NCBI RefSeq assembly: GCF_900107395.1
Contig: NZ_FNPW01000014.1
Location: 1-41,709 of the forward strand
Direction: 5' to 3'
Length of the DNA: 41,709 nucleotides
Source: Pseudomonas sp. NFIX28
Lineage (GTDB): Bacteria > Pseudomonadota > Gammaproteobacteria > Pseudomonadales > Pseudomonadaceae
The translations under genes were made by a program, and so were the position numbers. The notes beneath the pieces are model-generated. The model did not search any database. It saw only the letters and a list, made by a program, of their open reading frames with translations, and was not told where the DNA came from. Shown piece by piece: positions 17,063 to 25,550 of this stretch (position 1 is its first letter; every line of letters starts with the position of its first letter).

Positions 17063-17680
17063 TTAGAAGAGGGCATTGAAGGCACGGGCGCGGCGGGTCA
17101 CTTCTTGGGCGCTGTCGGCGCCGAACAGGCCATGGACCACCGCCAGCAAGTCGGCCCCATGGGCCACCAGCGGCGCAGCATTCTCCAGGGTGATGCCGCC
17201 GATCGCGCAGATCGGCAGATGCAGCCTGGCGCGGGCCTGGTCCAGCAGCTCCAGGTCGGCAGCCGGCGCGCCGGGCTTGGTGTTGGAATTGAAAAAGCGA
17301 CCGAAGGCGACATAGCTGGCGCCTTCTTTTGCGGCTTGTTCGGCCAGCTCCAGTTGGGCGTGGCAGGTCGAGCCGATGATCGCCTGGCGGCCGAGCAGGG
17401 CACGGGCCGGGGTCAGCGGGCCGTCGGTCTGGCCCAGGTGCACGCCGACGCCGATGCGCGCGGCCAGTTCGGCGTCGTCGTTGATAATCAGTTGGGTCTT
17501 GTAGCGTTCGCACAAGCTGTGCAGGGCTTCGGCTTCGCGCAGGCGGCGGGCCTCGTCGCTGCTCTTGTCGCGGTATTGCAGGAGGGTCACGCCACCGTCG
17601 AGCGCCGCCTCCACGTACTGCAAGAACTTGCCGGCCAACAGCTGGCTGTCGGTGATGGCATACAGACCACGTAGTTTCAT
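17063..17680 (-). CDS. thiE: Thiamine-phosphate synthase
   Basis: A 205-residue TIM-barrel enzyme that joins HMP-pyrophosphate and thiazole phosphate to give thiamine monophosphate. Family motifs present are LLQYRDKS at 34-41, VHLGQTDGP, the YVAFGRFFNSNTK loop and CAIGGI near the C-terminus. Length is normal for the family. ATG 17680 lies 17 bases from the end of thiD, supporting co-transcription. Confidence 0.96.
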   Translation of the reverse strand: MKLRGLYAITDSQLLAGKFLQYVEAALDGGVTLLQYRDKSSDEARRLREAEALHSLCERYKTQLIINDDAELAARIGVGVHLGQTDGPLTPARALLGRQAIIGSTCHAQLELAEQAAKEGASYVAFGRFFNSNTKPGAPAADLELLDQARARLHLPICAIGGITLENAAPLVAHGADLLAVVHGLFGADSAQEVTRRARAFNALF

Positions 17681-17697
17681 CGTGCGAGCCTCATGGC

Positions 17698-18495
17698 TTA
17701 CGAGCAGAAATCCAGCGGCAGGCGGCGCGGTACGAACTGGCCTTGGCCCAGTTGTTCGGCATCGCGCAGGGTGCGCCAGGTGTAATCGAGGGCCGACTTC
17801 ACGGCGCTGGCCAGGTTTTCGCCCTGGGCCAGGCGCCCGGCCAGGGCACTGGCCAGGGTGCAGCCGGAGCCGTGATAACTGCCCGGCAGACGCTGGCAGG
17901 TATAGGTGTGGCGGCTGCCGTCGCGGCTGTACAGGCGATTATGCACTTCGTGCTCGTCGCCATGGCCGCCGGTGATCAGCAGGTGCTTGACGAACGGCAG
18001 GAGCTTTTCCGCGCACTGGTCGGCGCTGCCCTCAGGCAGCTCGGCGAGAATCCGTGCTTCCGGAAGATTCGGCGTGGCGATGGTGGCCAGCGGCAGCAGG
18101 CGCTCACGCATCGCGTAGCCGACTTCGTCCTTGCCCAGGCGTCCACCGCCGCCGGCACGCAACACCGGGTCGCAGACCATTGGCAGGTGCGGATGCGCCT
18201 GTAACAGCTCGACCACGGTGTCGACCATTTCCAGCGAGCCGAGCATGCCCAACTTGACCGCGGCGACCGTGGAGTCGTTGAGCACAGCGTTGGCCTGGGC
18301 CAGCACCCACTCGCGATCCAGCACACGGAAATCGCTGACGTTGACCGTGTCCTGCACGGTCAGCGCGGTCACAGCGGGAGCTGCATGGCACCCCTGGGCG
18401 AGCAGGGCTTCGATATCTGCCTGCAGGCCGGCGCCACCACTGGGGTCGTGGCCGGAGAGACAGAGGACAACGGGGCGAGAGCTGTAGATATTCAT
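17698..18495 (-). CDS. thiD: Hydroxymethylpyrimidine/phosphomethylpyrimidine kinase
   Basis: A 265-residue ribokinase-fold kinase that phosphorylates HMP to HMP-P and HMP-PP for thiamine synthesis. Motifs seen: SGHDPSGGAGLQADI near residues 14-28, TALTVQDT, KHLLITGGHG, and SYHGSGCTLASA, which holds the phosphoryl-transfer anion hole. I chose ATG 18495; a GTG twelve codons upstream is possible but has a less typical N-terminus. First gene of the thiD-thiE-hemL unit. No THI-box (TPP riboswitch) sequence is visible in its upstream 292 bp. Confidence 0.95.
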   Translation of the reverse strand: MNIYSSRPVVLCLSGHDPSGGAGLQADIEALLAQGCHAAPAVTALTVQDTVNVSDFRVLDREWVLAQANAVLNDSTVAAVKLGMLGSLEMVDTVVELLQAHPHLPMVCDPVLRAGGGGRLGKDEVGYAMRERLLPLATIATPNLPEARILAELPEGSADQCAEKLLPFVKHLLITGGHGDEHEVHNRLYSRDGSRHTYTCQRLPGSYHGSGCTLASALAGRLAQGENLASAVKSALDYTWRTLRDAEQLGQGQFVPRRLPLDFCS

Positions 18496-18594
18496 GGTGC
18501 GCGAGCTTACCACCAAACGTTTTTTTTGCACGGCCCCTCGCGTGTTGGCCGGGGCTGGTTTTTTCGCCTGTTCGACAACTTGACCGAAGCAACA

Positions 18595-18636
18595 GCTCTA
18601 GCTCAATGGATAGCGCTGAAACGCCCGTTCTAGAGC
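18595..18636. repeat. Inverted repeat in the thiD-ladS intergenic region
   Basis: GCTCTAG (18595-18601) and CTAGAGC (18630-18636) form a 7-bp perfect inverted repeat around 28 bases. The right flank is AT-rich. The stretch AGCTCAATGGATAG recalls a tRNA D-arm but no anticodon or T-arm follows. The whole gap 18496-18787 has no ORF and should hold the divergent thiD and ladS promoters; TATGCT at about 18681 is a possible ladS -10. Confidence 0.35.
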
Positions 18637-18753
18637 CTTTAAACTAAAATTTTTCGTGGTGTTCATTGGCCATCAACGGCTATGCTAGAGTGGATCCAAA
18701 CCAATAACAGGTAATGCCGGTTTTACGTCTACTCAAAGGGAAATGGGGGGCTT

Positions 18754-18772
18754 CCTGACATAACCGGACAGG
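18754..18772 (+). promoter_or_regulatory. Possible GGA-loop hairpin in the ladS leader
   Basis: CCTG (18754-18757) pairs with CAGG (18769-18772), placing ACATAACCGGA, with GGA at 18766-18768, in the loop, 16-20 bases before the start codon. The stem is short. An RsmA/RsmE contact here would create feedback in the Gac/Rsm pathway, but this is speculative. Confidence 0.3.
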
Positions 18773-18787
18773 CCACGCTGGGGCTTT

Positions 18788-21169
18788 ATGCGCTATTTGC
18801 TGATGTTGCTGTTGAGCTTGCCGATGCTGGCTGGCGCGGTCGAGTTCGACGAGTTCACCCAAAGCCTGCCCCTGGGCCGGGTGATGCAAGTGTTTGAAGA
18901 CGCGGGTGGTCAGGCAACGATCACGGACGTCAGCGCACCGGCCATGGCCGGCAGTTTCAAGACCCATGACAAGGCCACCCTCAACGCCGGTTATTCGCGT
19001 TCGGCATTCTGGCTGAAAATCGACCTCAGCTATCGCCCCGCCAACCCCTCCATACGACACACCTGGCTGCTGGAGCTGGCCTATCCGCCGCTCGACCATC
19101 TGGAGCTGTATGTGCCCAACGAGGCCGGCGGCTACCGCCTGGCCCAGCGCACCGGCGATGCCTTGCCGTTCGACAGCCGGCAGATCCGCCAGAACAATTA
19201 TCTGTTCGACCTGAGCTTTGCGCCTTACGAGCAAAAGACCCTGTTCCTGCGCTTGCAGAGCCAGGGCTCGGTCCAGGCGCCGATGACGCTCTGGTCCAGC
19301 ACGGCGTACCTGGAGGCGCAGCCGGTGCGCCTGTATGTGCTCGGCCTGATCTATGGCGTGCTGCTGGGAATGCTGGTCTACAACCTGTTTATCTACCTGA
19401 GCGTGCGCGACACCAGCTACCTCTATTACATCTTCTACATCGCTTCGTTCGGGCTGTATCAACTGTCGGTGAATGGCGCCGCGGTGGAATACTTCTGGCC
19501 GAACAATCCATGGTGGGCCAACGCGGCGACACCGTTTTTCATTGGCGCGGCGTCCTTGTTCGGCAGCCAGTTCGCCCGCAGCTTCCTGCAGACCGCCAGC
19601 CACAGCCGTTGGGTCGATCGCCTGCTGCTGCTCTTGATCCTGTGCAGCGCCGTGGTGGTGGCCCTGTCGCTGATGACCAGCTACGCCCTGGCCTTGCGCC
19701 TGGCCACGGCCCTGGCGCTGATCTTTACCGTGGTGATCTTCGTGTCCGGCATCGTCGCCTGGTGCCACGGCATGCGGGTGGCGCGTTACTTCATCATCGC
19801 CTGGTCGGCGTTCCTGGTGGGCGGGATCATCAATACCCTGATGGTGCTGGGTTATCTGCCGAACATGTTCCTGACCATGTATTCCAGCCAGATCGGTTCG
19901 GCCATCGAAGTGGCGCTGTTGTCGCTGGCCCTGGCCGACCGCATCAACTCGATGCGCGAGCAGCAGGCCCAGACCCTGTTCGATGCCGGACAGAAGCTTG
20001 AAGTGCTCAACCAGCAGCTGGCCCACAGCAACCGGCTCAAGGATGAATTCCTCGCCACCCTGACCCATGAACTGCGCACACCGATGAATGGCGTGATTGG
20101 TTCGCTGGAGTTGATGCAGACCGTCGATCTCGACCCGGAGCTGGAGCAGTACCAACAGACCGCTGCCGGTTCGGCCCGGGACATGATGCGCATGGTCAAC
20201 GGTATCCTCACTTTGACCGAGCTGCAGGCCGGCAAGCTCAGCGCCCAGCGCGAGCCCTTCAGCCTGCGTTCGACGCTCGACGCCTTGCACGGCCAGTTTT
20301 GCGCCAATGCCGCCGCCAAGGGGCTGGGTTTTGATGTCGACCTGGTTGCCGGGCTGCCCGATCGGCTGCTGGGCGATCGCGGCAAGTTGAGCCAGTGCCT
20401 GGAATGCCTGCTGGACAATGCCATCAAGTTCACCCGGGTGGGCGGCCTGGTCCTGCGAGTGACCGGCAAGCCGCAGGCAAACGGCCGGATGGCGATGACC
20501 TTTGCGGTGATCGACACCGGCATCGGTTTCGTCAATCTCGACGAGGCTTCGCTGTACCAGCGCTTCTTCCAGCTCGATGGTTCGATGACCCGTGAATATG
20601 GCGGGCTGGGCGTGGGGCTGGCGATTTGTCGGCAACTGGTGGACCTGCTCGGTGGCCGTCTGACCCATGAATCCGAGCCGGGCCGTGGCAGCTGCTTCCG
20701 CCTGGAAGTGACCTTCGAACTGGACGGCGAACAGCCCATGGCGGCCCCGCCGGTGTTGCGGGCGCGCCCCGTGCGGCGCATGCCGCAGGATTGCAGCGTG
20801 CTGCTGGTGGACGACAACAGCATCAATCAACTGGTGATCCGCGGCATGCTGCTCAAGCTGGGTTATCAGGTGCACACGGCCGAGAGTGCACGCGCGGCGC
20901 TGGCGTTGTTGCGCCGAGAGTCGGTGGATGCGGTATTGCTCGATTGCCAGATCGAACCGGTCGAAGCGCTCAAGCTGTGCGACCAGATGCATGAGATGCC
21001 GGGTTGCGACAGGCTCCCGGTGCTGCTGGTATCGGCTTCGGCTCATGGCCTGGAGGCTGAGCGCTGCTTGCTCGACTACCTCTCCAGGCCGGTGAAATTC
21101 GAGGAATTGCAGGGCGTCCTGGCGCGTCGTGTGCTCGCTCCGGAACAGGGTGAAAGCGCCGGCATTTAG
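18788..21169 (+). CDS. ladS: Hybrid sensor histidine kinase LadS
   Basis: A 793-residue inner-membrane hybrid kinase matching LadS, which in P. aeruginosa promotes GacS/GacA signalling, raises RsmY/RsmZ, and favours biofilm and type VI secretion over acute virulence. Order of domains: Sec signal (1-17, ends AGA), periplasmic 7TMR-DISMED2 sensor (about 25-165), seven-transmembrane 7TMR-DISM block (about 180-385), short coiled coil (about 388-420), HisKA with His427 in LTHELRTPMNG, HATPase with LLDNAIKF, DTGIGF and GLGVGLAI, and a receiver domain with Asp675-Asp676 and phospho-acceptor Asp719 in LLDCQIEP. There is no Hpt domain, as expected, since LadS passes phosphate to GacS. Length matches the family. 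Position next to thiD-thiE-hemL agrees with PA3974. In P. aeruginosa it responds to calcium; not deducible here. Confidence 0.93.
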   Translation: MRYLLMLLLSLPMLAGAVEFDEFTQSLPLGRVMQVFEDAGGQATITDVSAPAMAGSFKTHDKATLNAGYSRSAFWLKIDLSYRPANPSIRHTWLLELAYPPLDHLELYVPNEAGGYRLAQRTGDALPFDSRQIRQNNYLFDLSFAPYEQKTLFLRLQSQGSVQAPMTLWSSTAYLEAQPVRLYVLGLIYGVLLGMLVYNLFIYLSVRDTSYLYYIFYIASFGLYQLSVNGAAVEYFWPNNPWWANAATPFFIGAASLFGSQFARSFLQTASHSRWVDRLLLLLILCSAVVVALSLMTSYALALRLATALALIFTVVIFVSGIVAWCHGMRVARYFIIAWSAFLVGGIINTLMVLGYLPNMFLTMYSSQIGSAIEVALLSLALADRINSMREQQAQTLFDAGQKLEVLNQQLAHSNRLKDEFLATLTHELRTPMNGVIGSLELMQTVDLDPELEQYQQTAAGSARDMMRMVNGILTLTELQAGKLSAQREPFSLRSTLDALHGQFCANAAAKGLGFDVDLVAGLPDRLLGDRGKLSQCLECLLDNAIKFTRVGGLVLRVTGKPQANGRMAMTFAVIDTGIGFVNLDEASLYQRFFQLDGSMTREYGGLGVGLAICRQLVDLLGGRLTHESEPGRGSCFRLEVTFELDGEQPMAAPPVLRARPVRRMPQDCSVLLVDDNSINQLVIRGMLLKLGYQVHTAESARAALALLRRESVDAVLLDCQIEPVEALKLCDQMHEMPGCDRLPVLLVSASAHGLEAERCLLDYLSRPVKFEELQGVLARRVLAPEQGESAGI

Positions 21170-21195
21170 GCGGGTATGCCACTTTGTTCGTCGGG

Positions 21196-21231
21196 GTGGG
21201 GGTGCTTAACTGAGGTTCTGGCACACCCCAC
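21196..21231 (+). other. Hairpin abutting the ribosome-binding site of the AidB-like gene
   Basis: GTGGGG plus GTGC (21196-21205) pair with GCAC-A-CCCCAC (21221-21231), 10 bp with one bulged A and a 15-base loop. AAGGAG begins at the next base. It may terminate ladS transcripts or affect translation of the next gene. Confidence 0.45.
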
Positions 21232-21244
21232 AAGGAGCCCCGAC

Positions 21245-22894
21245 ATGAACCTGCACCAGTTCGCCGAGACCCACGAAGTCACCAACCAGCCACCTTCCCT
21301 GGACGGTACCAACCTCTATCGAATCGACTTGCCTTTGCAGGAATGGGCACGGCGTTTCGGTGCCGGCTGGGCCGAATCGCGGATCGACGCCTATGGTGCC
21401 CTGGCCGGTGGGCCGCTGATGGAGGCGGGGTTCCTGGCCAACCAGAACAAGCCGGTGTTCACCAGTCATGACCGTTACGGGCATCGCCTCGACCTGGTGG
21501 AGTTCCATCCGGCGTATCACGAGCTGATGCGCACCGCCATCGAGCATGGGCTGACGTCGTTGCCCTGGGCGCATCCGCAGTCCGGGGCGCATGTGGCGCG
21601 TGCCGCCATGACCTATCTGCACAGCCAGGCCGAAGCCGGCAGCGGTTGCCCGCTGACCATGACCTTTGCCTGCGTGCCGGCATTGAAGCTGCAACCGGAC
21701 CTTGCCGAGCAATGGCTGCCGAAAGTCCTTGCCACCGAATATGACCCGCGCAATGTCGGCATGGCCCACAAGGCTGGCGTCACCATCGGCATGGCAATGA
21801 CCGAGAAGCAGGGCGGCACCGATGTCCGCGCCAACACCACCAGGGCCTACCCGGTGGGCGCTACGGGGCCGGGGCAGGCCTATGAGCTGGTGGGCCACAA
21901 ATGGTTCTGTTCGGCGCCGATGTGCGATGCCTTCCTGACCCTGGCCCAGACCGAAAAAGGCCTGACCTGTTTCCTCCTGCCTCGCCATCGCCCGGACGAC
22001 AGCCGAAATCAGTTCTATATCCAGCGTCTGAAAAACAAGCTCGGCAACTGCTCCAACGCGTCCAGCGAAGTGGAGTTCCGTGGAGCCCTGGCCTGGATGC
22101 TCGGTGAAGAAGGTCGCGGCGTCCCGACCATCATCGAAATGGTGGCCATGACCCGCTTCGATTGCATGGTCGGCTCCAGCTCGTTGATGCGCCAGGCCCT
22201 GACCCAGGCCAGCCATCACTGCGCCCATCGCCTGGTGGGCGGCCGGGTGCTCAGCGAGCAGCCATTGATGCAGAACGTATTGGCCGACCTGGCGCTGGAG
22301 AGCGAGGCGGCGCTGGCGTTGAGCCTGCGCATGGGGCGTGCGCTGGACAACCTGGGCGACCCGCAAGAAGCGATGTTCTCGCGACTGGTCACGGCCGTGG
22401 GCAAATACTGGATCTGCAAGCGGGCCCCGGCCATGATCAACGAGGCCGCCGAGTGCATGGGCGGCGCGGGGTATGTCGAGGAGAGCATCCTGCCGCGGCT
22501 TTATCGCGAAGCGCCGGTCAACTCGACCTGGGAAGGTTCCGGCAACGTGCAATGCCTGGATGTGCTGCGCGCCTTGTCCAAGGAGCCGGGCGTGCTCGAT
22601 GCGTTGTTCGCCGAGTTGGGCGACGGTCATGGCGACAAGCGCCTGGCCGCGCATATCGCCAACCTGAAAAGCGCGTTCCGCGACACCGACGATATTCAAT
22701 ACCGCGCCCGCCAATTGACTGAAGACATCGCCCTGGGCCTGCAGGCCAAGCTGTTGCTGGAGGCGGGCAACGCGGTGGTCAGCGATGCCTTCATCGCCAG
22801 CCGCCTGGAGGGCGCCGGGCGGGTCTACGGCACCTTGCCGCGGGGCCTGGACGTGGCGGCGATCGTCGCACGCTCGACCCCGACTGGCTTCTGA
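21245..22894 (+). CDS. AidB-like acyl-CoA dehydrogenase
   Basis: A 549-residue flavoprotein of the AidB branch of acyl-CoA dehydrogenases, longer than the usual ~390 residues because of the extra C-terminal region that binds DNA in E. coli AidB. Visible motifs are MTEKQGGTDVRANTT (FAD/substrate-binding segment), HKWFCSAPMCDAF, and TRFDCMVGSSSLMRQAL, all AidB-like. E. coli AidB is part of the adaptive response to alkylation and has weak isovaleryl-CoA dehydrogenase activity. The start is ATG 21245 with AAGGAG eight bases upstream; an upstream in-frame extension is intergenic. No ada or alkB gene is nearby, so the physiological role here is open. Confidence 0.88.
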   Translation: MNLHQFAETHEVTNQPPSLDGTNLYRIDLPLQEWARRFGAGWAESRIDAYGALAGGPLMEAGFLANQNKPVFTSHDRYGHRLDLVEFHPAYHELMRTAIEHGLTSLPWAHPQSGAHVARAAMTYLHSQAEAGSGCPLTMTFACVPALKLQPDLAEQWLPKVLATEYDPRNVGMAHKAGVTIGMAMTEKQGGTDVRANTTRAYPVGATGPGQAYELVGHKWFCSAPMCDAFLTLAQTEKGLTCFLLPRHRPDDSRNQFYIQRLKNKLGNCSNASSEVEFRGALAWMLGEEGRGVPTIIEMVAMTRFDCMVGSSSLMRQALTQASHHCAHRLVGGRVLSEQPLMQNVLADLALESEAALALSLRMGRALDNLGDPQEAMFSRLVTAVGKYWICKRAPAMINEAAECMGGAGYVEESILPRLYREAPVNSTWEGSGNVQCLDVLRALSKEPGVLDALFAELGDGHGDKRLAAHIANLKSAFRDTDDIQYRARQLTEDIALGLQAKLLLEAGNAVVSDAFIASRLEGAGRVYGTLPRGLDVAAIVARSTPTGF

Positions 22895-23014
22895 TCCAGC
22901 GCGGGGCAGGCTTGCTCGCGATAAATATTCCGGGCCATGGAACACTGAAGGCCCGCAATACTTTTGCGAGCTGGCCCACTCCCGCGGATATTCCACTGTT
23001 CCCGTGAGACGGCG

Positions 23015-23039
23015 TTGCAGGCAAGATGAAGGCCTGCAA
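23015..23039 (+). other. Hairpin in the leader of amn
   Basis: TTGCAGGC (23015-23022) pairs perfectly with GCCTGCAA (23032-23039) around a 9-base loop, ending 11 bases before the amn Shine-Dalgarno AGGA. A REP-like CTTGCTCGCGAT piece (about 22911-22922) lies farther upstream, after the AidB-like gene. Function unknown. Confidence 0.4.
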
Positions 23040-23062
23040 GATCAGAACACAGGATGCTTATC

Positions 23063-24526
23063 GTGACCGAAGCTTTTATTGTCGTTCAAACCGCCGAGCA
23101 AGCCGTGGACCGGCTTGCTGTTTTGCATGAGCGGGCCACCACCGCGCTGAGCCAGGCGCTCAAGCGTTACCTCAAGGATCGCGTCGAACCGGACGCTGCG
23201 CAGCGCGCCCAGTTTCGTTACCCCGAACTGCGCCTGACCTATCTTTGCCAGGGCGAAGTCCCGCAGACCACCCGCGCCTATGCCAAGGTCCAGTTGCCGG
23301 GCACCTACAGCGTCACCGTCACCCAGCCCGCCGCTTTCCGTAAGTACCTGCTGGAACAACTGGTGCCCCTGATGCACGACTTCACGGTGACCGTGGAAGT
23401 GGGCGTCAGCGAACAGAACATCCCGTATCCGTATGTGGTCGAGCAGGGCGATGAGCTGGCCGGCTCCGGCGTTACCGCCGCCGTGCTGGCGCGAGTCTTC
23501 CCCAGCACCGACCTGTCCGCAGCCACCGATGGCATTGCCGACGGGCTGTACGATTGGGAGAACACCCATCCGCTACCCCTGGCGCTGTTCGATGCCGCGC
23601 GGGTGGATTTCTCCCTGCGCCGCCTGGTGCATTACACCGGCAGCGACTGGCGGCATGTGCAGCCGTGGATCCTGCTGACCAACTACCACCGTTATGTCGA
23701 CCAGTTCATCACCCATGGCCTTGAGCAACTGCGCAGCGATCCGCGCTTTGTGCGCATGGTCCTGCCGGGCAATGTGATCATCGAGAAGGGCATGGACCAC
23801 GGCGAAGCCTCGGCGATTGCCGCGGGTGTGGTCTGGCACCGCTATCAGATGCCGGCCTATCACCTGCAGGCCAGCGATGGCCATGGCGTGACCCTGGTGA
23901 ATATCGGGGTCGGCCCGTCCAACGCGAAGAACATCACCGACCACCTGGCGGTCTTGCGTCCGCATTGCTGGCTGATGATCGGCCACTGCGGCGGCCTGCG
24001 GCAGTCGCAGACCATTGGCGATTATGTGCTGGCCCACGCCTATATGCGGCGTGACGGCATTCTCGATCGCGTGGTGCCGCCGAACATTCCGATTCCGGCC
24101 CTGGCCGAAGTGCAACTGGCCTTGCAGCAGGCCGCCGCCACCGTCACTGGCGAGAAGGGCGACGACCTGAAAAAACGCCTGCGCACCGGCACCGTGCTGA
24201 CCTACGACGACCGTAACTGGGAGCTGCGCTGGGCCCAGGAACGTCCGCTGATCAACCTGTCCCGCGCCGTGGCGGTGGACATGGAAAGCGGCACCATCGC
24301 CGCCCAGGGTTATCGTCTGCGGGTTCCGTACGGCACCTTGCTGTGCGTCTCGGACAAGCCGCTGCACAGCGAAATCAAGCTGCCGGGTTCGGCCAACGCC
24401 TTCTACGAGCGTGCGGTCAGCCAGCACCTGAAGATCGGCATTGCCGCGGTGGACCTGCTGCGTACCGAGCTCAATTCGCTGCATTCGCGCAAGCTGCGCA
24501 GTTTCGACGAACCACCGTTCCGCTGA
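23063..24526 (+). CDS. amn: AMP nucleosidase
   Basis: A 487-residue enzyme that hydrolyses AMP to adenine and ribose-5-phosphate, balancing adenylate pools. The N-terminal AMP-nucleosidase-specific domain (about 1-190) and the C-terminal phosphorylase-like domain (about 190-470) are both present; the latter carries IGVGPSNAKNITDHLA and, near the end, AVDMESGTIAAQGY, the nucleoside phosphorylase-type substrate pocket. I chose GTG 23063 (MTEAFIVVQT) because AGGA lies eight bases before it; the in-frame ATG at 23054 overlaps that AGGA and has no other Shine-Dalgarno. It stands as a single gene between the AidB-like and RluE genes. Confidence 0.93.
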   Translation: MTEAFIVVQTAEQAVDRLAVLHERATTALSQALKRYLKDRVEPDAAQRAQFRYPELRLTYLCQGEVPQTTRAYAKVQLPGTYSVTVTQPAAFRKYLLEQLVPLMHDFTVTVEVGVSEQNIPYPYVVEQGDELAGSGVTAAVLARVFPSTDLSAATDGIADGLYDWENTHPLPLALFDAARVDFSLRRLVHYTGSDWRHVQPWILLTNYHRYVDQFITHGLEQLRSDPRFVRMVLPGNVIIEKGMDHGEASAIAAGVVWHRYQMPAYHLQASDGHGVTLVNIGVGPSNAKNITDHLAVLRPHCWLMIGHCGGLRQSQTIGDYVLAHAYMRRDGILDRVVPPNIPIPALAEVQLALQQAAATVTGEKGDDLKKRLRTGTVLTYDDRNWELRWAQERPLINLSRAVAVDMESGTIAAQGYRLRVPYGTLLCVSDKPLHSEIKLPGSANAFYERAVSQHLKIGIAAVDLLRTELNSLHSRKLRSFDEPPFR

Positions 24527-24596
24527 TCGCGGGATGGTCATTTGACGGTCGGGCCACTAGCATGGTCGGTCCTGACCGTTAGATGTTCCTTTCGCC

Positions 24597-25238
24597 ATGT
24601 CTCGTCCTCCACGTCCCGCTTCCCGCCGTCCCGGCGTGAAGAATTCCTCGTCTTCTTCCGCGCCGCGCCGTGTTGCCAAGGCGCCACCGGCCGAGCCGAA
24701 ACTGATCCTGTTCAACAAACCCTTCGACGTGCTGACCCAGTTCAGCGACGGCGAAGGGCGGGCGACTCTCAAGGACTTTATCGCGATACCTGGCATCTAT
24801 CCGGCCGGCCGCCTGGACCGCGACAGCGAAGGCTTGCTGCTGCTGACCAACGACGGCCAGTTGCAGGCGCGGATCGCCGACCCCAAGCACAAGCTGGCCA
24901 AGACGTATTGGGTGCAGGTGGAAGGCGAGCCGTCGGCCGAGCAATTGCAGCGCTTGCGCGATGGCGTGGAATTGAATGACGGCATGACCCTGCCCGCCGA
25001 AGCCCGGCAGCTCGAAGAGCCGCAGCTGTGGCCGCGCAACCCGCCGGTGCGTTTTCGCAAGAGCGTGCCCACCAGCTGGCTGGAATTGATCATCCGTGAA
25101 GGGCGAAACCGCCAGGTGCGGCGCATGACCGCCGCCGTGGGCTTGCCGACCTTGCGCCTGGTGCGGGTCAGGATCGGCGACTGGACGATCGATGGGCTCG
25201 ATCAGGGCCAGTGGAGGGAAGTCCCGGCGCGCTTATAA
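24597..25238 (+). CDS. rluE: 23S rRNA pseudouridine synthase, RluE type
   Basis: A 213-residue pseudouridine synthase of the RsuA family, matching RluE, which modifies U2457 in 23S rRNA. The catalytic aspartate is Asp74 in GRLDRDSEGLLLLTNDG, followed by the KTYWVQVEG strand and the REGRNRQVRRM motif near residues 182-192. The N-terminal ~35 residues are Pro/Ser/Arg-rich and there is no S4 domain, as in RluE. The end meets the DUF2788 gene tail to tail: the shared palindrome TTATAA (25233-25238) supplies the TAA stop for both. Confidence 0.9.
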   Translation: MSRPPRPASRRPGVKNSSSSSAPRRVAKAPPAEPKLILFNKPFDVLTQFSDGEGRATLKDFIAIPGIYPAGRLDRDSEGLLLLTNDGQLQARIADPKHKLAKTYWVQVEGEPSAEQLQRLRDGVELNDGMTLPAEARQLEEPQLWPRNPPVRFRKSVPTSWLELIIREGRNRQVRRMTAAVGLPTLRLVRVRIGDWTIDGLDQGQWREVPARL

Positions 25239-25442
25239 GGTGCCGGACTCGATCAGGCCGATCACCACGCTCTTGATGATGAACGCGGCCACGCCCAGGC
25301 CCAGGACGAAGAACAGGATGAACGAGCCGAAGCGCCCGGCCTTGGACTTCTTCGCCAGATCCCAGACGATGAACGCCATGAAAATGATCAGGATGGTCAC
25401 CAGGCCGGTCATCATCCACTCTTCGAATACTGCAGGATCCAT
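25233..25442 (-). CDS. DUF2788 small membrane protein
   Basis: A 69-residue protein with two hydrophobic helices (about 10-28 and 40-64), matching the DUF2788 family of short Pseudomonas and related membrane proteins. It starts MDPAVFEEWMM. No charged catalytic residues are visible. It overlaps rluE by 6 bases tail to tail, sharing the TTATAA stop palindrome. It lies alone on the minus strand; function unknown. Confidence 0.8.
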   Translation of the reverse strand: MDPAVFEEWMMTGLVTILIIFMAFIVWDLAKKSKAGRFGSFILFFVLGLGVAAFIIKSVVIGLIESGTL

Positions 25443-25550
25443 TGAACATCTCCAGCGCGAGCAAGGCTAAAAAGGCGGGGGCGAGTATACGCCAAGGGGC
25501 TGCGGCGGGGCATTGACCCAGGTGCGCTTCGTCGTCACAGGCCACATTCC

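Noticed and set aside
17040..17513. In-frame extension of hemL upstream through thiE
   Set aside because: The region is thiE coding in another frame; the hemL N-terminus at 17039 matches the family.
18595..18645. tRNA gene
   Set aside because: A D-arm-like stretch is present but anticodon and T arms cannot be formed.
18496..18787. TPP riboswitch before thiD
   Set aside because: The conserved CUGAGA and the pyrophosphate-binding ACC-GAUCUGG-type segments are not seen on the thiD strand.
18680..21046. A 788-codon open frame antisense to ladS
   Set aside because: Same artefact: His/Gln/Ala-rich translation opposite a well-supported kinase gene.
21206..22996. A 596-codon open frame antisense to the AidB-like gene
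   Set aside because: Antisense to a gene with convincing motifs; no domain in the translation.
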